From positions 69,501-133,500 of the forward strand of contig CAJQUW010003605.1 in assembly GCA_907163375.1 (NCBI GenBank): a stretch of DNA of 64,000 nt, read 5' to 3'. The translations under genes were made by a program, and so were the position numbers. Every line of letters begins with the position of its first letter. Position 1 is the stretch's first letter. Of the stretch, positions 22,430 to 33,740 are shown in pieces. The notes below the pieces were generated by a model, which was given only the letters and a program-made list of their open reading frames with translations, did no database searches and was not told the DNA's origin. The stretch comes from Prostheceraeus crozeri (Eukaryota; Platyhelminthes; Polycladida; Euryleptidae).

Positions 22430-24302
22430 TTTAGAATTGATGTTTTGAGGTCACTAAATGAAGGCCGGGATTGATCTTGATCCCTAATCGAGATTCTGCA
22501 TCAAGTACAACGATGAAACTGGATATCGTGAATAGTGAATGTGCAACAGTTAAGTAAGAAGAAAGTGAAATTATATTCTTTTTGATATCTAAGCTTAAAT
22601 TAATATTAATAACATGGCAACAGATATAAAAAAGCAACTATCATAGGCAGGAGGATGTCAACTGAGGGGATCTGGTTTCATAATTCATTTTTATCGATTT
22701 CATTTTTAAATATAAAGAAAATGTGCACTGCTCAAAAAAATTTTTCCGAGTCTTAAATGTAGCATCTTAGCTATGTTAGGTAAGCCAGAGAAAGAATCAG
22801 TAATTAGCATTAATTTTTAGTTTTCAAAGTCTAGCTGAAGATGCCTATGAATTGCTCACATTGGCGCTGAAATTTGAAGAGCTGAAAATGTCAACTCTTT
22901 GGCGTATCCTTATATGTGATCTCATGGTTGCAATTAGTCTATCTGGCAAACGGAGCCACCCATCTTGCGCATGAAAGCCACCCATCTTTCATTGCGGGAA
23001 GTTGTGGCATCTCTAAAATGGCCCTGGTCATTACAACAAGACCTGCCTAGGATAATCGATTCAGTGCGAGCACCTCATTTTAGAGATTCAGATACCGATA
23101 AATTCCACCTTGATAAGGTTCATAGTGTCGCTGTTATATTACGAGTAACACTTTTAGTCACTTTCAACCACACGCAAGGAAGCGTATGGCTCCATTCTAC
23201 ACCGCAGACCGCTCAGACAAAATCCCTTAAATGAAGGATCTTAACAGATTTTAAAGTCAAATTTAGTGATATGTTCCAACTAAAGCAGCCCCTGCTCTCG
23301 TTCGGTGTTGAAATGAAGAATTAATGAAAAACGTAAAACAGATTTATGAAGACATAGCTAACGTCATAATACTGAAGTATCAAACCGATACTTTCAAATA
23401 TTTCCAGAAGTTTCTACATGATGATTTTGACAATCATACAACTGTCACACATTAAAAGTACAGATAGGCCACCACTTCTTTGAACATTCATTTGCTTCAT
23501 CGGATTGAAAATGAAATATTTACAATTTTGATGAAAATATTAAGCACTTAAAAGTTCCTTGCTATTAGATTTTACGAAACGCGATGCTAATCCTAAAAGT
23601 CTTTTTGGGACTTTTGATGATATTTTGGACTTTTAGACCGGTTTTTCGGATTTTAGGACCTTTTTTATTAGGACTTTTAGGACTTTTTAGACACCCTGGT
23701 GAAATGTAAAACACGCAAATATTCTGACGGTGATATTTCTGCATGGTTTATCACTGGGAAGTAGACAGACGAACAAACCCTATTAACCTGATGCTCAGAA
23801 TTAAATAATGGCAGCACGTATGTAGGCATGTATATATAGACATGTCTTCATTGTCACGTAATATCCCACTGGATTGACAATTGACATGTGATTGGACATT
23901 ACATGTATGTAGGCTACTCGCATTGTGGGCAAATGAACAATAGACAAGCATGAGCGTGCGTTTCACCAATTACCGCTCTAAATTTAACTAAGGGCATGTA
24001 TCATAGACCATCTGTCATATGGAATAAGTGACACATGCATATCTCCTATAATGTGTCGAAATTCAATAAGAAAATGGAGGACTAGGGTAGCCACCACCAC
24101 ATGTTCATGCTCGGGAACATAAGTTTTAAGGTAACAACATAATCATTGTAGAATCATCACTGGTAGCAGTTTCGGTGTTGAGATTCTCGTTTATATTGGG
24201 ATTCCATTGGAAATTCCTATTGGGATCGGGTTGGGTTTGGGCGACACTACTAGCTCAACGGCAATAGTTTTTCACTAATAGTTTTAGCAAATAGTTTTTT
24301 AA
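22430..24302 (+). repeat. Array copy 5, slightly short at its right end
   Basis: It carries one extra A near 22,627. It stops after AAATAGTTTTTTAA, where the other copies continue ATTGATTTTTAGAG; unique DNA (CTATAGGTC) follows. The array therefore begins and ends at different points of the unit. Confidence 0.95.
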
Positions 24303-25935
24303 CTATAGGTCATTTTTTAAGTTTTGGATTTCTCTCTCTATCTCATAATGTGCTTGTAGTAATAATAGATTAATAAATATATGTATTTCAGTACATTATG
24401 CAACCCAGGCAATTCATTTTCTTCAGATGAGACACTTAAAAGCAGGAGAATTAAATCAAACTAGAAATTAGCAAACTCCTTTTTGCAAAACTATCCACCT
24501 AATGTTATGGTTGAGGCTTGTTCTATCAACAGTAACTAAAACTGATTCTTCAATGCGAGTTTTGTTCGGTCGTGCGATGAGCGGGGAAACAATTTTCAAA
24601 GTTCACGTGATGGTGAAGCCTATTTTGTGAAGCGCTATTTCATGTAAAACGGCAACCTGACAAATGCTCTCTGATACTCGTTTGTTGATGGAGTAGCCGA
24701 TGTAACACTTGTTACAGAGTTCAGTAGAAACTTTGTGTACAATGTTCGACGAAGGACAATTAGGAATTCTATCTATGAATGGAGTAAAAATGACTCAATT
24801 TTGCACAATTGTTGACTGTAATATCAAGAAAGTTATTATCTGAAAATAGCTTTTATTTCCAGATTCTGAAATCGCACTTAAGATCCATAGTGAAACATCG
24901 CATGCAATGTAGGATGTGTTTTTGATTGATGCGTTATATTGACGCCACCATAGAGTAGGGATATATAGGTAGAGTGTCGACTCAAAAAAGTATCTGCCTA
25001 CAGTGAAAATTTTTATATGAAAAGACTCAGCTAAAAAAATTATTTGAGCAGTTTTAAAAAAGTCAAAATTTTTCTAAATTTTTGCAAATTTATATTCTAC
25101 CGAAATGACGCCCCGTTATAAGTAGCATGAAACAAGTTGGACATCAAAAGGAATGAATATTTGCTAGCAAGCATCCTAAATTATGCTGATGATCAATGGA
25201 ATTTCATGATCCGCATTATGATGTAAGTATTCATGAAAAAATCGAGATCTGATTTTGCTTTATTGGCTGAAATTTTAAGTTTTTCATTCAATTTTCATCG
25301 CCATGATTTTATGATTCACTTAATTCATGTTTCATTTCTTGAACCTGAATAGTAATGTGGACCCATTTACATCTTTCGGAGTTAATTGAAAACAAATTGT
25401 CTTTGATTATGTGATTTTGCTCGGCAAGTGGCAGCTGTTCCCTGTGATATGATCACGCTTAAGAAAATACTCTTGAGGCTGAGGATGAAAGTGATAGGAT
25501 CCCATCGAATTGCTAATTTAACGAACATTAGATCTCTAAGGCTGTCATGACATGGAGAATCTGTAAAACACCATCATTCCTTCTGTATTTCTATCATGAT
25601 CATTCAATTCTGTGGTAATTTCTTCAAAACTGCAAAAATTTGCATATCTCACATTTGGTAACAATACCCGATTGTATTCACCTCGAGTTCATTTAATAAA
25701 ATCGAAAGTGTATACACATTGAGGATTTAATAAATGCGGAGTTACCACTCTAACTAATATACCTACTCAATGGACGCCACATCATTTCTCATTTTAAACC
25801 ATGTATGCCACCAATAAGAAAACCGGTGAATTAAAGGAATTTATTTTTCTTTCCCTAGCATAACTAATGCCAACGGATCCCACACATGAATTTCACAGTT
25901 TATATCATCATGGTCATAGATATCTGATATGTGCT
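24303..25935. other. No recognised gene; right flank of the array
   Basis: AT-rich sequence without coherent frames or repeats that I can recognise. Confidence 0.4.
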
Positions 25936-25940
25936 AAATT

Positions 25941-26537
25941 TAGCACATCCGGCATCAGCATTACATCATTAGGCTGAAACTGAAAATCAAAGACCATATT
26001 TGTCGGATGGCTGAGGAATATTTATTACTATGGTATTTATCTTCATGCAAATATATATATAGTTATTACATTTACTACAGCTGCCATGACCGAATTTTGC
26101 TATTCTTTTGTAGTCGAATGGATTGTTTGGAAGCCGATTCTTTCAGAATATTTCAATACACGATATATCCAAATTTTCTTTCAATGAATGAAAAACGCGC
26201 AGACCAGAAAAAAGTTGTCCGCAGTTATTGACATTTCTTGTTCTTATGGGCATCGATCTTCCGATATTTTCGCCAAGGTTTCACCAGCAACCTTTAATGC
26301 TTTTCCCAAAATCATTTTCCTCTGTTGCCTGTTCGGCATGTCCAAGATACGGATCCATCCACAGGCAGGGTCCAGACTTTGTCTAAATCTTATGGATTTA
26401 CCTGTGTTGTTTGCATCCATGACGGACGAATTATTTCACCATTCTTTCATCAAAAGGGAACCTGTTACACTCCGGCGCATTCATGAGAAATCCTTTATTC
26501 AATTTTCATTTATGTCACTCAAATGCCGGATGTGCTA
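25941..26537. mobile_element. Possible MITE with 15-bp inverted ends
   Basis: TAGCACATCCGGCAT at 25,941-25,955 is present perfectly inverted at 26,523-26,537. A third, direct copy with one change (TAGCACATCCGTCAT) lies at 26,884-26,898. The ~600-bp interior has a 116-codon frame at 26,188-26,538 without a recognised domain. No clear target duplication was seen. It could be a MITE, or a motif recurring by chance. Confidence 0.35.
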
Positions 26538-26899
26538 GATTCCGAACAGTTGAATTTACAGTATATGCGTTAAGCGATATTTCATTAGCGTGACGCCGTG
26601 AATGAAAAATTTATATTAAGAATAAACATCACTGATAAAAAAGAATGCAAAAAGATAAATTTAGCTTGCCTTCGTGTTACAATTTACTTAGCAGCCCTCA
26701 TCTTGATAATATTCAAAAATTTAGAATGTGCCCGTTGCGTTCAAAGAATATATTATATAAATTTTGGACGTTCAAATAAATTACAACAACCTCAAAAGTG
26801 CGACTCTCTGAAAATTAGTCAAATGCAGTTCTGCATCTACCAGAAAAATTGATTCAAACTTTATTTGTTTTACTTTCGATATTTAGCACATCCGTCATA

Positions 26900-29335
26900 A
26901 ATGGGTTAAGCCTTAAATGCATGTAATTCAAATGTAGAGCAATCTCTGAAAACTCTATGAAAAGAAACTTTATCGCTTATGAAACACGAAATGGATATTT
27001 TGCAGAAAATTGACGCCATTTATTATCAACTTTCTCTGTTCTGTCCTTGCTGTCATGTCTTAGTGAGCTGATTATGGAGATACTGATTTCTCATTTTCCC
27101 CAGCGGCTTGTCATTGCAATTACGTTATTATCAGCTATCTGCACATGTAGGCCATACCTGTTTAAACACACTTTCTCAAAGATTATAAATCTGGATCGCA
27201 ATAACCAAGAAAACTTTAGTTAAACCGATGCCATAAGTGACACATTTATCAGAAAATTCCGCTTATTCAGTTGTCGTAATTCATAGTTGCCTACTAAATG
27301 CTGAGATCATGCATTTAAGTAATCACTTTTCATTGACTCAATGTCTTGATTTTAAGAATTACCAACGGAAATCTGTGTGTTGTGCAATGCAACATGACAT
27401 AACAGTTTTATGAGGTCATTATCGTTCAACTTGTAATGAATAGTTAAGGAATGAAATAACGAGGAAATTCTTCGTCGCCTTCTACCGTTGCACGTTTTAA
27501 ATGTGAGAGCTCATAGTTTGATACATAATACAATGTTTGAAGAACAGCGCATGTATTTTAATAACACAAAAATAAATAATAATCCTTCTGCATTCGTTTG
27601 TTATCCGCAGTTGCCCTCCGACAACGGATTATACGTCTTCCTCTTCACTGGGTACTCGCATCTTCATTTTAATCCACTTGCCTAAGTAATCTCTCCTCGC
27701 GGATCCTTGCAACGTGTCCTGCCCATGATAGTCTCTTTCCTATCCAATTGTCTAAAAAGTTAAAAGCTTTTACACAGGCTTCTACTCATTGCAGTAGACC
27801 TGATTAAACACGTGTTATTAACCACTTTCAATCGGTAACGCCATTTATGCATGTCAAAGTTGTCACGATAGAAATATGCAAAATTTCGGTGTATATGTAG
27901 TCAAATTTTATTGCATAACACAGCAGATGGAAAATTGTATTATAAATTACCATGTCACTGTCTGAAACATGGAACAAGACACAATAAAATGTTTGCTGTA
28001 CACGAATCGCCCTTGACGAATTTTCTCACACCACTTTTAAGGCGTTGCTGGTATTTTTTCCGCATAGATTGCCACTTTTTCCTCCGTTTCCTTCATCAAT
28101 GTGAGCATGAGATTGATTCCTTGATCGAACGATTTCGCAAGATCACTAAGTCTCTGTTGTTTACCTCGCAGCGATATGAGTCTAGCAATAAAGAGGTAAT
28201 GGCTCTTTTGAAAACTGAAGAAATGTGCGGGTGCTGTCATGATAAGCCTTGCATCGTAGAAATGCATTCAATAAAAGCGCTTCTAAGTGAAATGAAACAA
28301 ACTTTTTAAAACAAATCCATGATTTTCGAAGACAATAATTCGATGAAAGATTTTGAACAATTAAATCGCTCTCCCCCCATATCTTCATTGCAATTCTCGA
28401 TTGCTGTTGGTCTGTTACTTGGAAAAGCTCTCGCCTTTTGAAACTCAGAAGTTTTGTCAACCGTGTCGCTGAACTTTACTGAAAGGATTGCTGGACATTT
28501 ACGCGAGTAGGCACTTTCAAATTTTTAAATCACTGTCATTTTTAATCTCTTATTTGATTCGTAGCGCACCGCGGTGCGTCGTAGTGTGAAAGTGGCTAAG
28601 ATCATTCTAAATGTATGCTTTATTGACATTAGCATTTAGTAACTGCAATTATTCATTAGCAGCTAACATTAACTTATGTCTACACCGTAACTATGAAATA
28701 ATGAGGCACACAGCGTCACCCTATATACATGCACATGTACTTGGTCTCAGAAAAAATCGTGTTGTTGTCTTTCACTAATCCTAGTTTTCCCGGGACATTT
28801 TGAGCTCCAACAACCCGCGGTTCCTTGAGTCCCTCTTTTGATTTTTATGTTCCTATGATTTATTCGCACACAATTGACGAATGCTCGTTCTAATGGCGGC
28901 ATCAAGTTTTACCAACTCGGTCATCATGTCACTATAAAAAGCAACAATATTGAATTCCACTTTTTTTCAAAAAATGATCTTGTGAACATCTGCTGTGAAT
29001 GATGACAAATGGCTTTTGAAAACATGCGTTTTGATCAGCTATCCCATGAAAACGTCTTAAGTCGATATTGGAAGTGCATGAATGTTTGATTGCCCATGAT
29101 GATAGTCGAGCCATGTGAAGACAACTTAAATAGAGATTTTTGAAAATGCGTGTAAATTACGCTTAGTCTGCACTATCTTAGTTATGCTGTATATGGAGCA
29201 GAACAATACAGTAGCTGCACCTCCACAGAAGCAAGTACATCAAATATATTGTGACAAATGATCATCCGTCCATTTTAAACTAAAGATCTATTTGTAGCAT
29301 AAAACTGACGTTATTACTCATGAATATGTTGAGAG
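26900..29335. other. No recognised gene
   Basis: Several mid-sized frames overlap on both strands at 27,911-28,460, including a minus-strand piece with a helical pattern (GKQQRLSDLAKSFDQGINLM). None matches a family known to me, and their opposite-strand overlap argues for chance. A 14-bp perfect palindrome (CGCACCGCGGTGCG) lies near 28,564. Confidence 0.3.
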
Positions 29336-29344
29336 TATTGTCCA

Positions 29345-29400
29345 GAGGTGGAAGCCGGCCGCCGGACCAGACCGTCCTGCATTTCAGGCCGGCACAGGCA
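29345..29400. repeat. GGCCGG-rich segment with a hAT-like terminus
   Basis: CAGAGGTGGAAGCCGGCCG begins the segment; CAG.G.TG is the usual start of hAT terminal repeats. GCCGGCC words follow, as in the islands at 37.6 and 38.5 kb. No partner end or 8-bp duplication was found, so it may be an isolated end. Confidence 0.4.
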
Positions 29401-30630
29401 AGTTTTGTTATTTTAAGCAATGAGCAAATTTATCACCGAGCAAGAGATTTCTTTGATTGAAAAGCGTCGTTTAATCAATCAGTTAAGCTAATTTAATTGA
29501 ACTATTTATGCGTATGTATTTGTGTTTTTCCATGTATTTACATGTATCTACATTTTCGTAAACAGTACTGGTATTCTTGCCACTATCTACTTATTTCAAT
29601 TTGGTGTAACTTTGACTGAATATTATTAACGCATAAAAATGCTGTAATCATGAATACTCGAGGAATTTAGCGCAATATGTCTTTTGAGTGTCTCAAAGCA
29701 GCATTTTTTGTTTTTGTTCAACAACTCACTCTTTCAAATCGGCACTCCTAAAATAGAATCCATAGCCATAAACAGCTGCGATAGTGATTAGAACTCTGAA
29801 ACACGTGCAAAGATACACTTTTCTGGATGAATGCTGATGACTTTAAGACATGAGAAAGCCTCTCACATATTTCAGTTTCAGTATTCAAAAATTGAAAGGA
29901 CCTCTATCCAACTGGAATCCTACAAAAATCACACACTTAGGTACCTTGTCAAATATATTTGACATTTTCATAAGTCCATGTTGCGAGTTTTTGAAAATTG
30001 GCTGTGATATAGCATCATGATAGATCATCTAAAGCGTCAAATTGTTAGATGTCTAAATGGAAATATCAATGTACTCGACTTCTCTACTAAAATTTTGCAT
30101 AGCTTCCAAATAATTTGCTCTCACCAAAATTTGTTTTGCTCATTTGTTGCTGCATCAGAATACTTGAATGTGTGATCCAAAATCAATGGGAACGACAAAC
30201 ATCTAACAGACTTGCTAATTTGTAGTGTCACCTTTGTATTCTGGTATTAAAATCTATTTTTTTTATTTTAATGTTAAACCATTAATGTGCAGATTTGCAG
30301 CTACAGGAACTGCAATGTCAAAAGGAATTGCAAGATTTGGAGTTCAGTTTGTTCTTCAGTTCAATTGTTTCAGCTGGAATATTCGGCTCTCTCAGTTCCC
30401 TCGTTCACGAATGAACAGTATAGCCTCGTTCGCTCACTTGCCCACTGAAAAGTTATTGAGGAACTGCTGGTATCTCCTCAGATGCACTGCTGATGATATC
30501 AGTTTTCAAAATCCTATCATCTAACTTATGTTCAATGGAAATCAGGTTAGACAGCTATCATTTTAGATGAATGTGAAATCAACAGTACGCTGCCGACTGC
30601 AAAGCGCAATCAATACCTATGTACATAAAC
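29401..30630. other. No recognised gene
   Basis: AT-rich DNA. A short open stretch after an acceptor-like site at about 30,296-30,413 is noted among the rejected items. Confidence 0.3.
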
Positions 30631-30639
30631 AGGGTGTCT

Positions 30640-33000
30640 CTGAATAATCATCATTGTCTTCGCCCTCTAACGCGAGAAGCGCGGCCGGTGTGGCAGTAGA
30701 CATACGCCTTCATTGTGATCGATCACGAGCGGTGCCCTCCTCCTTCAGTTGGATTCGGCGCAAATTCTCATTGATGATGTCTCTCCAAAACGTCTCGGAT
30801 TTCCCATACGGGCGCGTGCCGGGCATCGCGATTTGCACGACGGAACCCACTGGGCGTGGACAACGTATCTAAAGCAGTAGAACCTGCTCTCGCGTAGGTT
30901 CTCGGTGATGGCCGCCATGGCAAGGCAGCTCCGCACCTCATTCTAGCAAGAATTAGAGCACGCGCATCTCCTCGGCGTGCAGTGCATAATCAAGAGTTGT
31001 AATCGTTGTGTTCGTCCAGCATTCACTTGCATGCATCGCTGTTGCTCGCACCCATAGAAATCCGACTATGTAGACTATGTAGATTAGAATGGACAATAGC
31101 TGTTTGCCAGTCATTTCAGCCGCTCAACTATGCGCCGATTGCTAGATCAACACCGGAATCAAATTACTGAAACATGCAGCAGTTGTTGATTCTTGCTAAT
31201 AAGAAGAAATGATAACAATTGTGAATATTTACAAAGTACACTGATAAGATACCGGTACCTTCCCATCGTCAATCACTGGAAGCATCAATCGTTTAGGTAC
31301 CGCTGTCATGACAACACATCTCCATTGTGATCTATTGTTTCCAATGTACGTGTCCGTTTTAGTCCTTTGTTATAATGGAGTGTTGGATTTTAATGGTCGC
31401 ACCATTGTAGACTTTTGACTCAAACCAAGACATTGGCTTGTCTCAGAGCACGCTGGTAACCCTCCTCCACTGCAGCCATGATGCAGTGACACGGACATGC
31501 GCATTTGGAAGGCTGTCACCATCAGCAGAACTGATCCCAAGTACATGAAGTTGTTGGTCTTTGGAAAGTCCGATCCATCGGTTTGCTCTTCACATTGAAA
31601 GCTACAGATAATTGCTTTGCAGGTTAGTAAAGAGAGCTTCAGACCCGATGTAATTTGTTGGTCGAAAGTAAAAAGTAACAAGTTACACTTCGCACAGCGT
31701 GACGTGCCTTCGGCGTCCAGCACCTTCTTAACAGTCGATGGTCAAATGGCGATGTAAGGTCATGCGAATATGTAAATATTATTCAAATTAGTTCCATAGC
31801 TCTTTTTCAAACTTGTTCTTTTCCTCGTTACCGCTAAAGTGCACAAACAATCAAAGTAACCAATCTGCAGTCGTGGTCAGAGAAAAAAGACATGCCTTTG
31901 CTAATTGATTCGTTTTGAACCTTCGTTCACTTACATGTTGTTTGTGTACTTTAGCGATAACGAGGAAAAAGATTGAACAGGTTTGAAAAAGAGCTATGGA
32001 ACTACATTCCTTACATCACAAGGATTCTTCATGAACATTTTTATGAAAAAGTGAGGATATAACATTTCATTCAAAAAGACTTACCTTCACGATATCACTA
32101 GTTTTCTCCTAGATTTTGATGAACAGTATATCAAAAGAAAGCTCAGAAAATACCCGTTCTCTCCGTGCCTAATTCATTATCATACTCACATGTTTTCTTA
32201 TAGAAAAATTACAACTTGTAAATTTTGCGATTTTCACATTTTGAGCAATGCTCAGCAAATACAACAGCGGATGCACGTCCATCATAGCTCATTTTGAAGC
32301 TGAGACTGCAAGTTCTCGAATGATGTGTGGCACGTTGTTCTGTGACACGATTAGAAAGCATGAGAATCGATTGAACTTCAGCGTAGTTAAGGTGGTCCGT
32401 TTTTTATGATCAGCTCTGTACGTGCAGAACGTGCTGGCCGAGCTTGTTCTACCATAGCTGCGCTCTTTGGGTTCTCTGATCGTGGCAGCCAGACACATCA
32501 TCTGTGCACAGTATCGACCACGGGTGCGTGACGAAATGTTCCTTATCACCGTGTCCATGCAAAGGATGAATAGAAGCGGTGACGGCGCCTAGCCTTGCTG
32601 GATGCCGACTAGGATCGGGGACAGTCCTACCGGCACCACACACGCCTTGTGACGGCTCAGTACATCATCTGCACCCAACCCTCGAACGCTTCGGGTACAC
32701 CACGATCTTGCAGAGATACCATGTGAGTCCGTGCGGCACTTTTGACGGTCTTCTCCAGGTTGAGGAAAGCGAGATACAGCAGTTGCTTCTTCTCACAGTA
32801 CTTTTCCATCAGCAATCGGACGGCGTGGACTGCATCAGTAGTTCCGCGCCCCCTGATAAAGCCACACCGGTTCGTGGTGATTTCAGTGATGCTGTGGAGG
32901 CGGCTGCCAGATGCTCTCTCAAAAGATTTTCATGCTGTGGCACAGGAGACGAATAGAGTGGTAGTTTCCGTATATCATTCAGTCCGAAACAGGGTGTCTC
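30640..33000 (-). pseudogene. RTE-like LINE reverse transcriptase, broken and split by insertions
   Basis: On the minus strand, in order: CGFIRGRGTTDAVHAVRLLM (about 32,867-32,808), YLAFLNLEKT (about 32,780-32,750, the F.DLEKAFD motif with Asp changed to Asn), ILCMDTVIRN (about 32,567-32,540), ILCTDDV (about 32,520-32,500, the YADD box altered to CTDD), LPKTN-FMYLGS (about 31,570-31,540), a YALHAEEMRVL block (about 30,990-30,955), ITENLRESR (about 30,910-30,885), and RPYGKSETFWRDIINENLRR (about 30,815-30,755). This order is typical of RTE-clade elements. Gaps at about 31,060-31,370 and 31,740-32,430 hold foreign DNA, including a MITE. Several stops and shifts are present; the N-terminal endonuclease is not seen. 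Confidence 0.75.
31791..32002. mobile_element. 212-bp MITE with ~60-bp inverted repeats and TA duplication
   Basis: The left arm starts GTTCCATAGCTCTTTTTCAA and the right arm is its inverted copy, differing by a 3-4-nt gap and a few substitutions. Pairing continues through CCTCGTTAYCGCTAAAGT to about 60 bp. A TA flanks both ends (31,789-31,790 and 32,003-32,004). There is no coding capacity. It lies inside the broken RTE-like LINE, so it is younger than that LINE. Confidence 0.9.
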
Positions 33001-33430
33001 AGAGTACTTCAAGCAAAGTATGAAGTTGGCATTAAGTTATCTAATTCATCGATATCAAACAATATAGATATTTCCCAAACATTTCAGAATGATTTCTTTT
33101 TAATTTCCATCCACGTGCATGTCTCTCCTGTCACATGACTCTTGATTGTGCATGAATGAAGTAGAGTTCAAATGCAGAGCCCCACACACTGACACAGGAC
33201 TCACAGAGTTAGATTGTTTAATCTTCTGAGTTTTCTAGTGATGCGATGAACGGGAATTTTCACTTATGCTGCGAGAATGCACTGAATGGGCGGAGTATCT
33301 CAATGCATTTGTTGAAAAGCAAAAACCGTCTTTCATCACTTGCGCTCATCTATGTCATGAATATCTTCAGATTGTTCTTGTCACGATTCCATCAAATTTT
33401 AAGAAATCCCATCCACATGTCAGAGTCTTT
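33001..33430. other. No recognised gene
   Basis: Short frames only. It lies between the LINE relic and a doubtful Tc1-like fragment. Confidence 0.3.
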
Positions 33431-33434
33431 TTGC

Positions 33435-33740
33435 CTACATCAGGATGTGATTGATTTCTACCAGTATGACAGCCTGACCACCATAGGATCCTAAAAACAT
33501 CTCCACGACAACCTCGCCAGACGGTCGATCAGAGAAATTCGACTTGTTCCTCAAAACGATCCTCAGAGCTCTCGGATAATCTGGTGAATGGTAAAATAAG
33601 ACGAAAATTCGATCAATCAGACATGATTGTGGCAGATCTCGAATCCATGTTCGTCGGTACAAAACACGGAGCGGCTGCTGGCTGTCTCTTGGAATTCTCT
33701 CTCCGGGGATGGATTCCAGCGATGGAGCTGCCAGCATACT
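33435..33740 (-). pseudogene. Doubtful Tc1-like DDE fragment
   Basis: The minus-strand frame contains RPSGEVVVEMFLGSYGGQ followed by VILVEIN, resembling the Tc1 block (GGSVMVWG.ISY.G...LVVIDGN). A FTDE-like piece lies upstream in another frame. No other transposase part and no ends are visible. The likeness is weak, and chance is possible. Confidence 0.3.

Larger units (their letters stand above)
14839..24302 (+). repeat. Tandem array: five head-to-tail copies of a ~1,898-bp unit
   Basis: Copies begin at 14,839, 16,737, 18,634, 20,532 and 22,430, giving periods of 1,898, 1,897, 1,898 and 1,898. The last copy ends at 24,302, about 26 bp short of a full unit. Landmarks compared across copies are identical except for single changes: copy 2 has one A fewer in a poly-A run near 17,042 and a C-to-T near 17,036; copy 5 has one extra A near 22,627. 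Each unit holds only short frames (at most 89 codons) without recognised domains and no transposase or reverse transcriptase. The near-identity means very recent amplification or strong homogenisation. Confidence 0.97.

Noticed and set aside
14839-24302. CRISPR-like array
   Set aside because: The repeat period is 1.9 kb with no short repeat-spacer structure, and the genome is eukaryotic.
27911-28460. Overlapping mid-sized frames on both strands
   Set aside because: No domain in either strand; mutual overlap and AT-rich composition suggest chance frames.
28564-28577. Perfect palindrome CGCACCGCGGTGCG
   Set aside because: A 14-bp palindrome is expected by chance in long sequence, and no related copies are seen nearby.
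30296-30413. Possible exon after an acceptor-like site (LQELQCQKELQDLEF...)
   Set aside because: The peptide has a plausible helix followed by a hydrophobic stretch, but it is only ~39 codons long, has no homologue I recognise and no neighbouring exon.
32579-33023. Plus-strand frames at 32.6-33.0 kb
   Set aside because: They are shadows of the RTE-like reverse transcriptase on the minus strand.
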